Positions 1 through 10,897 of a stretch of DNA of 64,000 bases are shown piece after piece. Each line of letters opens with the position of its first letter. Position 1 is the stretch's first letter. Source of the DNA: Oopsacas minuta. Taxonomy: Eukaryota; Porifera; Hexactinellida; Lyssacinosida; Leucopsacidae. The notes under the pieces are model-generated. The model saw only the letters and a program-made list of their open reading frames with translations, was not told the origin of the DNA and made no database searches. Location of the stretch: assembly GCA_024704765.1 (NCBI GenBank), contig JAKMXF010000222.1, positions 1,281,192 through 1,345,191 on the forward strand, written 5' to 3'. The translations under genes were made by a program, and so were the position numbers.

Positions 1-393
1 TCTGAACGCTATCCCCATATTTTCAAACTGTAAAATTAATGTTTGTTGCATTTCCATCATCATATCTTGTCGAAAAGGGATCCAGCACAGTAGTTAATCT
101 GCTCACAAAACAAAGAAATCGACTGGAAATAGCAACAAGAGGCGACTTGAGACTCTTTCTGACGCAGTTAGAACCGGATGTAGTCAAACTAGCAAAGAGC
201 CACCAAAGTCAAGGATCACATGTTCCAACGTATACTGATACTTAGATTAGTCCCTAGATACTCTATCAGTCTATCTTTAATATTTCTATATAGTCAGTAA
301 TTAAAACTGATTCAATAAAGTATTAAATAGGAGCGTTCTGTAAATATTAAGTCTATAAGGGGGCGTTAAATTGGTAAAGGTTGGGAAACACTG
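1..393 (+). mobile_element. 3' remnant of a ZBED/Charlie-type hAT transposon
   Basis: An open frame at 39-245 (68 residues) matches the C-terminal dimerisation region of hAT transposases of the ZBED5/FAM200 type: a PSSYLVEKG stretch, then NRL, DLRLFLTQLEPDV and a final HQSQGSH, in the order usual for that family. The frame just upstream (1-30) also looks transposase-like but lies in another frame and ends in a stop, so the copy is frameshifted as well as cut by the window edge. About 150 bp downstream the sequence ends with TTGGGAAACACTG at 381-393, the usual 3' terminal inverted repeat of such elements (CAGTGTTTC...), followed by ctctatcc. A separate element at 24173-25439 has the same kind of ends. 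Confidence 0.75.
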
Positions 394-2569
394 CTCTATC
401 CAATCATAAATATTGTGTCGAGTTGATCATTGAATAACTAGACACAATCTAAGTCATATATCATAGCTTCTATTAAGTATATTACTAATCCTCAATCTCA
501 TATTGTGTTGTGTAATCTTCCTTCAGTGGACACTTTAGGTAGAAGACTGTTATAATTGAATATTTCTAGTTCGTTTTAACGGATAGCGAAAATGAATTTG
601 AATTTGACCATCTCTTCATTGTGTACTCATAAGTTATGTCATATACATAGAATATTTATTATATATTTCTTAGTATGAGCTACAGCAAAAGAACCAACAA
701 GTCTCTCAAATGATATCAGTAAGCTACCTTATGTTTGTATTAGGCAACCACTCTTGCTTGTAATATAATCTAAAAATATCTGCTCTGTATATAAACTACC
801 CAGAACAATGTATCTACTAGAATTCCGACCGGCTGGTTGGCTACTGCCATGCTGTCTCTATGTTATTGCACTGTGGTTAGAATTCATTATCCCACAAATT
901 TGCTAATCTACCATTATAATATTTATACTAGTTATTCAATGTATGTAGACATGATATTTTAGCACATTGATATGTGTTTGGTTTGATTATTTGAACTGAA
1001 CTACTTTTCTGGATATCTCCATAATTGCATAATGTAGTTAAAGTTCATCAATCTACTCGCTCTGTAGGTCTACAAGATAATTATCCTTCTTTTCTTAGAG
1101 TCCATAAGGTTATTAATTTATGCTAGTTACAATTCATTACATTGCTTGTGACAAGTGTCCTTTATTGTAATTATTGCTGCTACAACCTGTGACCATATCT
1201 TTCACAAACAAATTCAATGCAATTATAAACCGTCGATATCCATATTAACGATCTTTGTACTCACAAATTAATTAATGCATAATTGTTGTTCCGGTGTTAC
1301 TAATCTTTGACATGGATTCATACAGATGCAATCATAGAACAATACCAGTCACATCCTAATATTACTGATAACATGTAAAAAGCTAATTATCCCATGAAGC
1401 CAAATTAATAAATAATTAATTTTAAATATAAGCCATAGATTAGCATGACTTTATAATTTAACATTAAACTCAATTACTAGACACATTAATATTTACAGAT
1501 TCCTTATAATAGCTCAACTATAGTATAGCACAGTTTTTTGTAATACAAAAACCCCAAACCCTCGTTCCAAAAAAGGTGACTTTCATTAGGCCTAACAAAT
1601 GACCTTTCCTCGAACATAGAAAAGCTGATACACAAAAACTGTACTATAGTATAGTTGAGTTATATATAAGGAATCTGATAAGTTATTTGTAATATTTATT
1701 TGTCCGCACGTATGCGTATACATTTTTATTGAAGTTACTCAGTTATTGAACTGATTACATTATTAGATTCTTTAAAATGAAATCATCCTCTACTTCGACC
1801 TAGGAAATATATCTCGATTATTCTAATACTGCTAATTCCTAACGATCGTAACCAAGGCAGGGAAGCACTTTTAATTGTCAAATTGCCAGGATATCAATCT
1901 GAAATCACTGAATAACGCATTAATGGTTACGATTCTTCCTAAAAGTTTTACTGACATACTCAGTTAGTTCTACCTATAGAGTTGCAGTATTTTTAAGTAG
2001 AATAATTCGACTAATCACGTATTTGCATTATATTAGTATATACTTGTCTGTCTTATTCCGATAAATAGTTTGTATGTTGTTACTTTCACCCGCACTGGTT
2101 TTATGCATCTAGTTTAGTCCTATATTAGATTAACATTGTTGGTTTATAATTATATACAGATGCCCTTCATTCGTAAGTATATTTGATATTTTGCTATCTC
2201 GCATTATCGGAATCGTTATTTTATCAACTCTCCTGTGAAAATTGGTCTAACTTATTAATTTACTGTCTACGAACGCCATTATATTTTGCATACGGGTAAC
2301 TTTGATCCAATGTATATTATCAGCTGCTGATGTTTCTATAGCATTGTAGAGGCTGGTACATAACATTCTGGAATATATATTGCTACGTTGATTAGGCTAG
2401 CCTAATACGCAGCTTGTAATAGCGGTGTAAATAGCATATTCTAACCCTCTTAGATTTAGATATTGATTAAAGGATTTATCGCATAGAATTGTTTTATTAG
2501 CTAATTGATGTTAATGCTGTTAGTACACATTTGTATTTTATGCAACATTCGTACAATGTTATCCAATAG
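394..2569. other. Non-coding stretch
   Basis: No convincing coding frame or RNA gene is visible on either strand. The only structure I can support is the small inverted-repeat element at 1496-1678. If the coding piece at 2573-2935 is a 3' exon, part of this stretch may be intron. Confidence 0.5.
1496..1678. mobile_element. Miniature inverted-repeat element (183 bp)
   Basis: The left end CAGATTCCTTATAATAGCTC and the right end form an imperfect terminal inverted repeat of about 45 bp: the reverse complement of the right end starts CAGATTCCTTATATATAACT and both continue through CAACTATA-TATAG-ACAGTTTTT. No coding capacity. A clear target-site duplication directly at the ends is not visible, so the superfamily is open; ends starting with CAG would suit hAT. 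Confidence 0.65.
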
Positions 2570-2935
2570 GTTATGAATACAGCTGCAACTTGTGATGATC
2601 AGATATGTATTGAGAAGGAAGAAGAAGTCATTGCATTGAAATATGAAAACGAAGGTTTAAAAAGTCTATTAGGAATAGCAGAGAGTGGAGTTATGGATCA
2701 GGGAATGATAAAAACTTCAAGAGAGAACACTTTACTTCGACCATCTAAGAAATCTAGATCATATTCAGATCTAGATTCTGTTTGTAATACTGGGTTTATA
2801 TCTTATACAGACTATACTCTGAATCCTCTTTCTAAACCCAAATTGAGAGTCCGAGATAGCATGGAGGGACTGGATTTGGTAGGGGAAGAAGATGATCTGA
2901 CATATGATTCAAATACTTCACACGATAGCATCTGA
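2570..2935 (+). CDS. Coiled-coil/acidic-tail protein, probably a 3' exon
   Basis: A 120-residue frame from ATG 2573 to TGA 2935. Residues 13-35 (EEEVIALKYENEGLKSLL) form a short heptad-like coiled coil. A Ser/Arg-rich stretch (KKSRSYSDLDS) and a strongly acidic Asp/Ser tail follow. The E-x-x-LK-x-LLGI pattern recalls the C-terminal coiled coil of the SIKE/FGFR1OP2 family, but the resemblance is too short to name it. The frame is preceded by an in-frame TAG that is also a possible splice acceptor (ccaatag at 2563-2569), so this is more likely a terminal exon with upstream exons I cannot see than a complete gene. Codon use looks coding (polar, charged, low complexity only at the end). Confidence 0.45.
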   Translation, partial: VMNTAATCDDQICIEKEEEVIALKYENEGLKSLLGIAESGVMDQGMIKTSRENTLLRPSKKSRSYSDLDSVCNTGFISYTDYTLNPLSKPKLRVRDSMEGLDLVGEEDDLTYDSNTSHDSI

Positions 2936-3765
2936 ATTTAATGGTATGGAAGTTTACTTATCTTGATATACTCTTATATTTGATTTGCTAGTGTTTCTTA
3001 TTGAGTATATTGTGTTTATCTATATTGAAATTATCCACCTGCTATATGTGTTAATACTCCTGTTATTCTCGTTCTATATTACAAATAATGTAATTAGTTA
3101 GTTCTTAATATTACATACAGCAACTAATCACGAAGTTTACTGTCTGAAGGAAATTGATTAGCCAATCATAAATAAATCTACAGTAGTACTTGAATTCATA
3201 TACAAATGTAGAATACTACACATACGCAATTACTAATCAAAATACAGGCAAGATTCTCTTCACAATAGTCATTATTTGAATATTCATCACAACTACTTTG
3301 GGAATGTAAACTATTAATTTTGTCTACTAATCTGATATCGTCCTACTTGTCTTGGCAGCATATTTCACTACATGTTGTCATTATAGTATTGATATTATAA
3401 CCTATATCAACAGTGTATTAGTGAGGGTATATTAATCCTGTGTCTACTCGTTGGAATTTCTCTTTTTCTCCTGCTATTAGATAGAAACATATTTATAATT
3501 CAATACTGCTAGTTATAATGACAATATTTCGAATATAGGCACAGGTTATAATATGATTTATGATTGATAATCTGAGTTAATTAAATAATAATGTTTAAAG
3601 GCAGTAGCTAATAATAACGAAAATTTAACAGTAATTCCTATTGCGTGCTATATTATTTCTTCTCTCTTTATTATATTTGAGATGTTGAATATTCTGCTTG
3701 TATAACCGCAATTAAGAATAACACCCAAACTAAACTACTACTTCTTCATCCTTATTATTTAAATC

Positions 3766-3772
<7 letters not shown>

Positions 3773-3805
<33 letters not shown>
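3773..3805. repeat. (TG)n microsatellite
   Basis: About 16 uninterrupted TG units following a TATATA tract. Confidence 0.95.
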
Positions 3806-3806
<1 letters not shown>

Positions 3807-4760
3807 TTTTGAAAATTTAATAATTTTAAATTTTGTTTTAGTGAGCCAAATGCTCGTAAACTGAAATTATGATAGTGCTATAACGTTATTAGAGGTCGTA
3901 AGAGACGTCATTTTCGAGGCCCCGGCCGAGCTTAAAACGAACCTCTGGTCGGGTTGAGCTTGTGACCTAAGCAAAAGCACATTTATCTAATGAGTAATTT
4001 ATAACTACTACTAGGATAAGTTAATAACTTAAGAATCCTATTCAGTGTTGCCGTACTTGTAGTCAGCAATTATCATTCTCTTGTCTGCATTCAACGTAAA
4101 TGTGGCTCTAGTGTTCTGTTTAATCCTTGTATGATTGATTCAGAATAATTCCCTAATTGCACCATTGTAAAGCTCTAGTAAACGAAGCCAGGATTTGAAT
4201 ATTTTATTTGTCCCAAGTAAATTCTGGATACACTTTTATTTACAATAACTCAAAAGATAATGCAATTATAACCTTTAAGTTTTCTGTACAAATTGAACAC
4301 ATGCTCAATCATCGAATTTATGTCATCGATTAGTATTCATCTCTTAATTTAGTAAATAATACAAATAATATATCTGACTATTATGCTAAAAAAATTTCCA
4401 TCAAAATATGGCCTACGTAATATACGTCTATTTATGTCCCTGAAACTAGAAAGAAGAAGGCCAATTTAATTTTTCTGATTTTGGAAAACTTAGCCTCTTA
4501 TTAATTGCAAATTGGACCTTCATAAAGGTTTGAAGATATGAAGAATCCATGCGTCCAGTCCTTAAGTTCAAACGGCTATGCTTCATTACGTTTAGGCGCA
4601 TTTTATTCATAAATAGCTTTTGTTAAATTTATTATTTTCAATTTCTACTAGAAAATGTACAATTTTATTTCCACAGCTCTTGTTGAACTTTTGAATATTT
4701 TCTTTGTGAAGTATATGAAGGAATTCTAATAATTCTCTCGGGAATAAGATAGGATATGTA

Positions 4761-5310
4761 TATATATTAAATCTCAATTGTTGTTTGTCTGTTTGTCAAG
4801 GAAATGATTTACTGTATGCAATTTTGAAATTGTCGCATAACTATGTATTTATCGTGTTTATCAAGGAAGTAAATAGAATTCAATAAAACTTCGCTAAATA
4901 TATCGAACATGCTGAATCCGATTTTTACACCTTTGGATTGATCATATGTAAATTTATTGTTTGTTTTTATGAATATAAAGTAAACAAATTTCAAAATTGA
5001 GGTAGAATCATACTTTCAACGGCTATCCTGGGGTAATCGAGTATGCTGAGTCCGAATTTGGTATTGTAAACAACATGTTTTGAATATTTGTTTACTTTTT
5101 AGGTACACAAAGTAAACAAATTTCAAAATTGAGGTAGTATCATACTTTCAATGAGTATACTGGGATAATCGAGTATGCTGAGTCTGAATATTGTAAACAA
5201 CATCAATATTATTAAATCACAATTGATGTTTGTCTGTTTGTTTTTCCATTGAATTCCTCTAGGCGTAATCCGTCGAGTTCATCGCGAAGCGACGAGCCAA
5301 AGGCTCGTAT
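4761..5310 (+). repeat. Dispersed repeat family A, copy 1
   Basis: Starts TATATATTAAATCTCAATTG, followed by TTGTTTGTCTGTTTGTCAAG, and ends with a hairpin ACGAGCCAAAGGCTCGT (about 5292-5308). The same order of blocks occurs at 24652-25067, 31525-31933, 60829-61390 and, reversed, at 53995-54290. This copy carries an internal tandem duplication: the block from AAAGTAAACAAATTTC to TTGTAAACAACAT appears twice (about 4977-5074 and 5107-5202). No coding capacity. The TC...TTAAAT start resembles Helitron 5' ends, but there is no CTAG 3' end, so classification is uncertain. Confidence 0.8.
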
Positions 5311-5953
5311 GTATATTTGTAGATAATATTAAGATTATACTCAAGGAGAATTAATGCTAAAGTCATAGGATAAATTGCGGCTCAGACGAAATGGAGGTGC
5401 CCTTTGTAAGTCAACATCTGTTCATTCGAAGAATCAACGGAGAATAAATATGGTCGAATTAGCGAATGTGTTTATAAATAAATTGGAATAATGTCATACT
5501 ATCATACTAGCTTAGATATTCTTACAGAATTTAGGGTAATCATGGTTACTTAAGCTGTGTGCTGGATGATAAATATGTTGTATACAAATTTCGCATTTAA
5601 ATTGAATATCATAAAGTTAAAAATTCGTTTACTTTACTTACAGGGGATAAAATTGGTTGTTTTAGTTATGTTCCAGCCAAAAGTTTCAATAAGATATAAT
5701 ATTGAATTCTCAAGTTTTATTTTTGTATCATGTTATGAAGTGTATTGTGCATATGCATCAACTATACAACTTAGAAATAATAACAATAATAATACATGTT
5801 ATTACAATATTCCTTCGCACAAATTGATTGAAATATTACAAATATTACAAAATCTTTACAGCTGCACAGTTTGGTTAAAATCGATAAAATGATTTTGTTC
5901 TTCGCTTGGGAATCTTTAGAAGTTGATTTGTACAATATTTATTCTGTTTCTTT

Positions 5954-7093
5954 CTATACATATGTGACTCTGTAGTAAGCAACGTTACCAGAACTTGTTT
6001 TTGAAGGTATCATGCTTGTACGACCAATTCTTTGTGAATCAATAACATTTGACATCATTTTCTCTATTTTCCGTTTTTCACATCTTTTTTGCTCAGATTT
6101 CAGGGATTGTATTGGACTGTCTGACGTCGATATTGATGGTTCAGAAAAACCACTATCTACTGTATGGAAACTTAAATTCACTGGGTCTTCGTCTTCACAT
6201 ACTTCGTTAGACTTTTTAAATGAGTTTTCTTGGAAACAAAATGGATGGTTTAGTGTAGGCTCGTATTCTTCCAGGATAAGGTTATTACCATCAGGGTCCA
6301 TTGTCTGCCATAAAGGAGTGCGTTCCTCTAAGTTAGAATGTTGGACTGCTTGTAGCTTGTTGTTAAGAAAAGGTTTTAATCCTTCTAGATTCTTAACTCT
6401 AATTCTGAGACCTATCATACTACTTGGTTTAACGTTTATACTTTTCGATTCTTTAATACAGAATTCGTACTGTGTTTTGTCATCACCTTCTAGAATAAAT
6501 GTGCAGAACTTATCCGAGGCGTAGGAATATTCTTGTCTTAATAGGAATTGGTAGAAATAGACTGTTTCTAGGAAGTTATTTGTTATGAGGACAAATCGCA
6601 TAATGTTTTGAGGAACCTTTCTCCGACTGGTTGAATAGAATGCCCAGCTAGGAGTGAATCTATTATGATTGTAGAAATCTACTGGATAATATTCTAGGAA
6701 TTCGTTAGGGGTGGTAAAAGGGAGATCAGTTGAAAAGGTTTTATGCCAAGGTCTCGATTTGAGTGGAGCTATCACCTCACTCTGATATTTTTGAGGATGA
6801 GAAACACTAATACTGATAGAATGTTCAACTTGTTTGGCTGAGCTGTACAAACCATTAGATGTGAATTGTGTAAAAGTTTGCGTGTCTTGGTCCTTGGACA
6901 ATGTTTCATCCACGAAATTGTTCATCTTAATTCCTTGTACAGTGTAGTTCGCGGCTCTCGTGAGTTTTATATAATCTTTTATCTTTGGTGCGTATTTGCT
7001 GCTGAATTCGATCATATCTTTGATCTTAGAAACAGGCACATCGTCCTTCATCAAATATTGAATTGTGATTTGCTTCGTTTTGGAGTCAGACAT
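5954..7093 (-). CDS. FAM124-like protein
   Basis: Single-exon frame of 379 residues, ATG at 7093. Residues about 107-280 match the FAM124 family: a RPWHKTF motif, a W-A-F-Y spacer, RFVLITNNFLETVYFYQFLL, FCTFIL, then the diagnostic WQTMDPDGNNLILEEYE near residue 268. That last motif is the hallmark of the vicinal-oxygen-chelate/glyoxalase-like fold of FAM124A/B. The N-terminal 100 residues and the Ser/Lys-rich C-terminal 100 residues are divergent and look disordered. FAM124 proteins have no established enzymatic activity, and I see no obvious full metal-binding set. Neighbours are on the opposite strand and unrelated. The family assignment is fairly secure; the paralogue is not determinable. 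Confidence 0.75.
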   Translation of the reverse strand: MSDSKTKQITIQYLMKDDVPVSKIKDMIEFSSKYAPKIKDYIKLTRAANYTVQGIKMNNFVDETLSKDQDTQTFTQFTSNGLYSSAKQVEHSISISVSHPQKYQSEVIAPLKSRPWHKTFSTDLPFTTPNEFLEYYPVDFYNHNRFTPSWAFYSTSRRKVPQNIMRFVLITNNFLETVYFYQFLLRQEYSYASDKFCTFILEGDDKTQYEFCIKESKSINVKPSSMIGLRIRVKNLEGLKPFLNNKLQAVQHSNLEERTPLWQTMDPDGNNLILEEYEPTLNHPFCFQENSFKKSNEVCEDEDPVNLSFHTVDSGFSEPSISTSDSPIQSLKSEQKRCEKRKIEKMMSNVIDSQRIGRTSMIPSKTSSGNVAYYRVTYV

Positions 7094-8999
7094 AATTTTA
7101 AATTTTGTAGTTAGTTTTGGGTATCGCGTAACTTTCCATTATTTATACTACTATAAGTCAATTTGTTCGCATGAATCAACTTGATAGCCTAATTCATTGT
7201 GACTATAACTATACTATGATGTGAATACTATAGTTCCTCAATACTTATAATTCACTTCTCCTTATAGCTATATCTGGAATAAATGAATTTAGATAAATGT
7301 AATATCTGTTCGTTCTCCACCAGTTACTACTACATGTTTTGTATAAGGGATTGCAGCTTGAATATAGTTATGTTAATAATAGAAAACATTTCCATATAAA
7401 TGTTGCAGTTTTAGCGTATTCCAGAATACATTATATTATTCGTACTTACATTGCAATAGTTATCAACCTTCTTTGTAGACTCTTTTAGAGTATTTCTTTC
7501 CTTTTAACACTTATCACTGTCTATGTAGCATCTGTTCATTTTGTTGCAGTTCAACTCATTAACACATTCATATGCTAAATCTATAACATATTATTCTAAA
7601 TACACAATGGGACCTCTCAAGCAATATTTCCAGTATTTACGCTTAAAATTTTGAATTTGATTTATCCAAGTTAATTCAGCGGGTTTTCCTGATCAATTTA
7701 TATACGTGATAATGTTACTTTGGAATGTTTGTCAGAAATATTATAGAAATCAATTATGTAGTTAGTGACTCACTGGGTAATTGGTTTTATACAATTTGGG
7801 TCAAAATTAATTGATTGACACATCATTGCATCAAAATTAAACACAAACATAAATTCATAATAGACTAAAAGTAATACTCGTGGGCTCATGGCAACTGATG
7901 CACTCTAGCATGTATGGTTAAAAAACTATGATATTCATTGTCGCATTTACTCCTTTCAATAATTTTAATTCTCGTTTGTTGGAAATGCCATATTGTTGCA
8001 TCATTAAGACGTATTAGTGTTGCAGCGGTCCGAACTGGTCCGGTCCCGGTCCCAAAAATTTGCCACTTATCGGTCCGGTCTGATCCAAGCCTGTTCTGAC
8101 TGGACCGAGCTTGATAATTTTATCCACTTTTGTTTCTATACTGTTTTAAAATGTACATATATGATCTTGGTAAAAGATGTTCTTTGTGGAATCATTTCAT
8201 TCATGTCATTCATAATTGCATGTCATATTCAATGAATAATTCATATTTAATATTCCATATATTTTATTTGCTGATTCTATTACGCACATCTTTTGATAAC
8301 AGTATTAGGTTCAGTCCTGCCCAGTCCGAATCCAGTCGAGTCGGTCCGACAGTCCGGTCCAGCCCTGATATTAAATAGATTGATCCGGTTCTGGTCCGAA
8401 TTTTTGAAACTAGCTGCAACACTAGGACATATTCAACCTCTTTCTCATCTGAACAATACCCTCAAGACATCTATGATATTCATATGTGGCATATGTGTAA
8501 TTAGAACCTTAAAATATCACCAAATATCTAATATGGGGATTGAAACTGCTCAATTATTTTCGCAATTAGACAATATAATTACAAGTAAGTATAGTTTCGT
8601 GACCCCTACTTAAAGCATTTGAGACTCCCAGGTTGATAACCTGCATTAGGAGAACAATCATTTTGTTATTTACTCCTACGAAGTGTGTAAGAAATAAAGT
8701 ATTCAATGCTAATATTGTTTCATGAAACCTTTTTGTTTTCATTCAAATTTCAATTCCTCTAATCCTCTCATATACACACTATTGTAATATTTTAAGAGTT
8801 CTTTACTTAGAATATCTAGCATCGATACGCTAAATGGACCACTTGTTGTTTATATTATTTTACATTAACATCCTCAATCAGTTAGTTCCTCTATGGAGAC
8901 AATTTAGCTTTCAAATGGTGTGTTCAATGCGTAAATACTATTACAAGCTTTACTAATATACAACATTACGACATAAATTAGTGAAATTCCATCTTTAAG
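7094..8999. other. Intergenic region
   Basis: Divergent intergenic space between FAM124-like (minus) and the TMEM248-like gene (plus), so it should hold both promoters, though no recognisable core element stands out. It contains the hAT-type miniature element at 8015-8424. Confidence 0.5.
8015..8424. mobile_element. Non-autonomous hAT-type miniature element (410 bp)
   Basis: Ends are TAGTGTTGCAGC (8015-8026) and GCTGCAACACTA (8413-8424), a perfect 12-bp terminal inverted repeat. The flanks form an imperfect 8-bp target duplication: agacgtat (8007-8014) and ggacatat (8425-8432). The two subterminal regions are unusually GC-rich, with many GGTCCG/CGGACC words, while the centre is AT-rich. hAT elements make 8-bp duplications and often have TAGTG/CAGTG starts. 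There is no transposase. Confidence 0.85.
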
Positions 9000-9869
9000 A
9001 TGGGAAAACTACAGCAAAAGTCCTCTCTTGATATTCCAATACTAATATTCATAATCTCTCTCATCTGCCTCATGATATCATTCCTATTACTCGCTCTACA
9101 TGTCCACTTAGTACCCCTACCAGCCTGGGAACTTAATCACAAATGGAACAGACTCACAATGGGATTAGGGGAACAGACCTTCTGTCTCTCCTCTCAGTAC
9201 CCCACAGATCTATACTCTCAATGCAATCCATCTTTCAATATATTTCCTAAACTACAGACTCCCCAGACGTTAGCTTTCCTAGTTAAAGCAAAAATAAGAA
9301 TTGATAAATCTCTTTTTCTTAAAAGAGACAATCTTACATTATTTTCATGTTTTAACAGAAGACTAGTAGCTACTGACATAGACTCTCTATCTATAGCAGA
9401 GAGCACTTATTTCTCTATCTCTATCTCTCTGTCTTCATCTCAGATATTAGCTTACAATATAGCTGAGGATAATAATATTGATCTGTGTGTAGGAGTTATC
9501 TCTACAGATGAAGTGGTAATCAAACATTTTCAGAAGCTTGATACTAATCCTCGCCCTCCCAAATGTGAACTATTACACGATACAGCTGATTTATTACCTC
9601 TACTGCCTCTTATACTCCACAATAATACTTCTATGTGTGAGTTTGTTCGTATACAACCTATACCACAGGCATCTAACAACTGGGAGCTATCACTTTTGTT
9701 TAAAGATGCCTTTCCTCTCATCAACTTATCTCTTACTGAGCAAGATAAAAACTATGCTATTAAACATCTTGTGATGATGTCGTTGATACTTCTTCTCATT
9801 GTTATAGTTTCAGGGCTAATTTGTTTTATTAGAAAATATACATATATATTTTGTAAATCTTTCCTTTGA
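9000..9869 (+). CDS. Two-pass membrane protein, TMEM248/TMEM219-like
   Basis: 289 residues, one exon. A first transmembrane helix lies at residues about 13-35, followed by an extracytoplasmic loop of about 215 residues with six or seven Cys and N-glycosylation sequons (NLT, NNT, NLS). A second helix lies at about 255-278, ahead of a short basic tail. This topology, the FCLSS Cys shortly after helix 1, the cysteine-containing loop and an INLSL motif just before helix 2 all resemble TMEM248/TMEM219, which are lysosomal/plasma-membrane proteins (TMEM219 is a death receptor for IGFBP3). The similarity is topological plus a few short motifs, so the call is tentative. The ATG follows ccatctttaag. 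Confidence 0.5.
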   Translation: MGKLQQKSSLDIPILIFIISLICLMISFLLLALHVHLVPLPAWELNHKWNRLTMGLGEQTFCLSSQYPTDLYSQCNPSFNIFPKLQTPQTLAFLVKAKIRIDKSLFLKRDNLTLFSCFNRRLVATDIDSLSIAESTYFSISISLSSSQILAYNIAEDNNIDLCVGVISTDEVVIKHFQKLDTNPRPPKCELLHDTADLLPLLPLILHNNTSMCEFVRIQPIPQASNNWELSLLFKDAFPLINLSLTEQDKNYAIKHLVMMSLILLLIVIVSGLICFIRKYTYIFCKSFL

Positions 9870-10897
9870 TTATTTATTCATATAGATGTGTACATTATTA
9901 ATCTCGCTTGACATCTATTTTTCTTTGCTTGTCTATTGGTTCAATATTGAGCTTTGATGGTATAGTACGGCATATTCTGGCCCGTATAGTAAGCTATCGA
10001 TATCTACCTGTTAATATTTATAAAAGGTAGGTAAAATGATTCCAACCATTCCTTTTCTTTAAATAACATCCATATGCACTGCTAATGTCAAACTGATCAT
10101 AATTTATCCCCCTTTCGTCAGCGTTGATAAATGGGACATATGATTGACAACTTGAACCATAGCTATGCTTGAACAGATTTCATATGCCCTCGAAATGACA
10201 TGCTATCTATATCTCTAATTCTCGCTTCCCAAACATATATTGACTTCCCCTGACGGTTCGAGCTAGCGGATATCATATGTATTCTCGTTAATTGTGGCAT
10301 TCTTTATTTCAAACATGCTCTATCTGGAACAGTTCCCTTGATGGTTCGAGATAGTCCTAATTACTAGAATACAAATAACTCAAGAATAATCATGCATTCC
10401 TTATTTCAATATGGATTCCGATTTTATTTCGTGCAGGCCTCGCCATATTGAATACAGCGCTCAATATGCAACATTAGCTATTATCTAAGAAATACCGTGT
10501 ATACACAAGTTCATACTCTTTAACGTTAACTAAATGGGAATTGACGAAGTAGGAATACTCTATCAATCTCCGCAGATATAGGATTATATATCTATAGGTT
10601 TCCTATTGCTAGCGATGCTTCTGATTGATTTAGTTTGCTATTTACCTTCAGATATCTCTCTTATCTGACACTATTATGACAAACTGCATTAAATTGTTAA
10701 GTTAATATGAATATGTATGTCCCAGTCATGACCTACTCATGTATTGATTCTTTTCATACCTGATTTACTAAGTTACATTACTTGTCAGTTTGTAGTACAA
10801 TCCAACAAGTATGTATTCCTACAGATTTGTAATCACACTCCTCTGTTGTTATTTTATCATTTCATTGTTTAGCCTTCTGTTATCCCTTCTAGCACTG
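9870..10897. other. Intergenic region
   Basis: No coding signal beyond the in-frame hydrophobic leader discussed under the FBXO31-like gene. A pyrimidine-rich tract ending in ccttctag (about 10862-10892) looks like a splice acceptor just before the likely start codon. Confidence 0.4.

Larger units (their letters stand above)
2936..5953. other. Intergenic region with repeats
   Basis: AT-rich, no supported gene. It holds a TG dinucleotide run (3773-3805), a short GC-richer patch around 3895-3965 and a copy of the dispersed repeat family at 4761-5310. An AT-rich 111-codon frame at 5557-5892 looks spurious. Confidence 0.5.

Noticed and set aside
5557-5892. 111-codon plus-strand frame
   Set aside because: Asn/Ile/Leu/Tyr-rich composition follows AT bias, with an AAT microsatellite inside and no domain.
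6012-6524. 170-codon plus-strand frame
   Set aside because: Antisense to the FAM124-like gene, whose conserved motifs are on the minus strand.
10250-10340. Possible tRNA (GGTTCGAG words)
   Set aside because: Two GGTTCGA-like words are present but no cloverleaf with A-box and acceptor stem could be folded around them.
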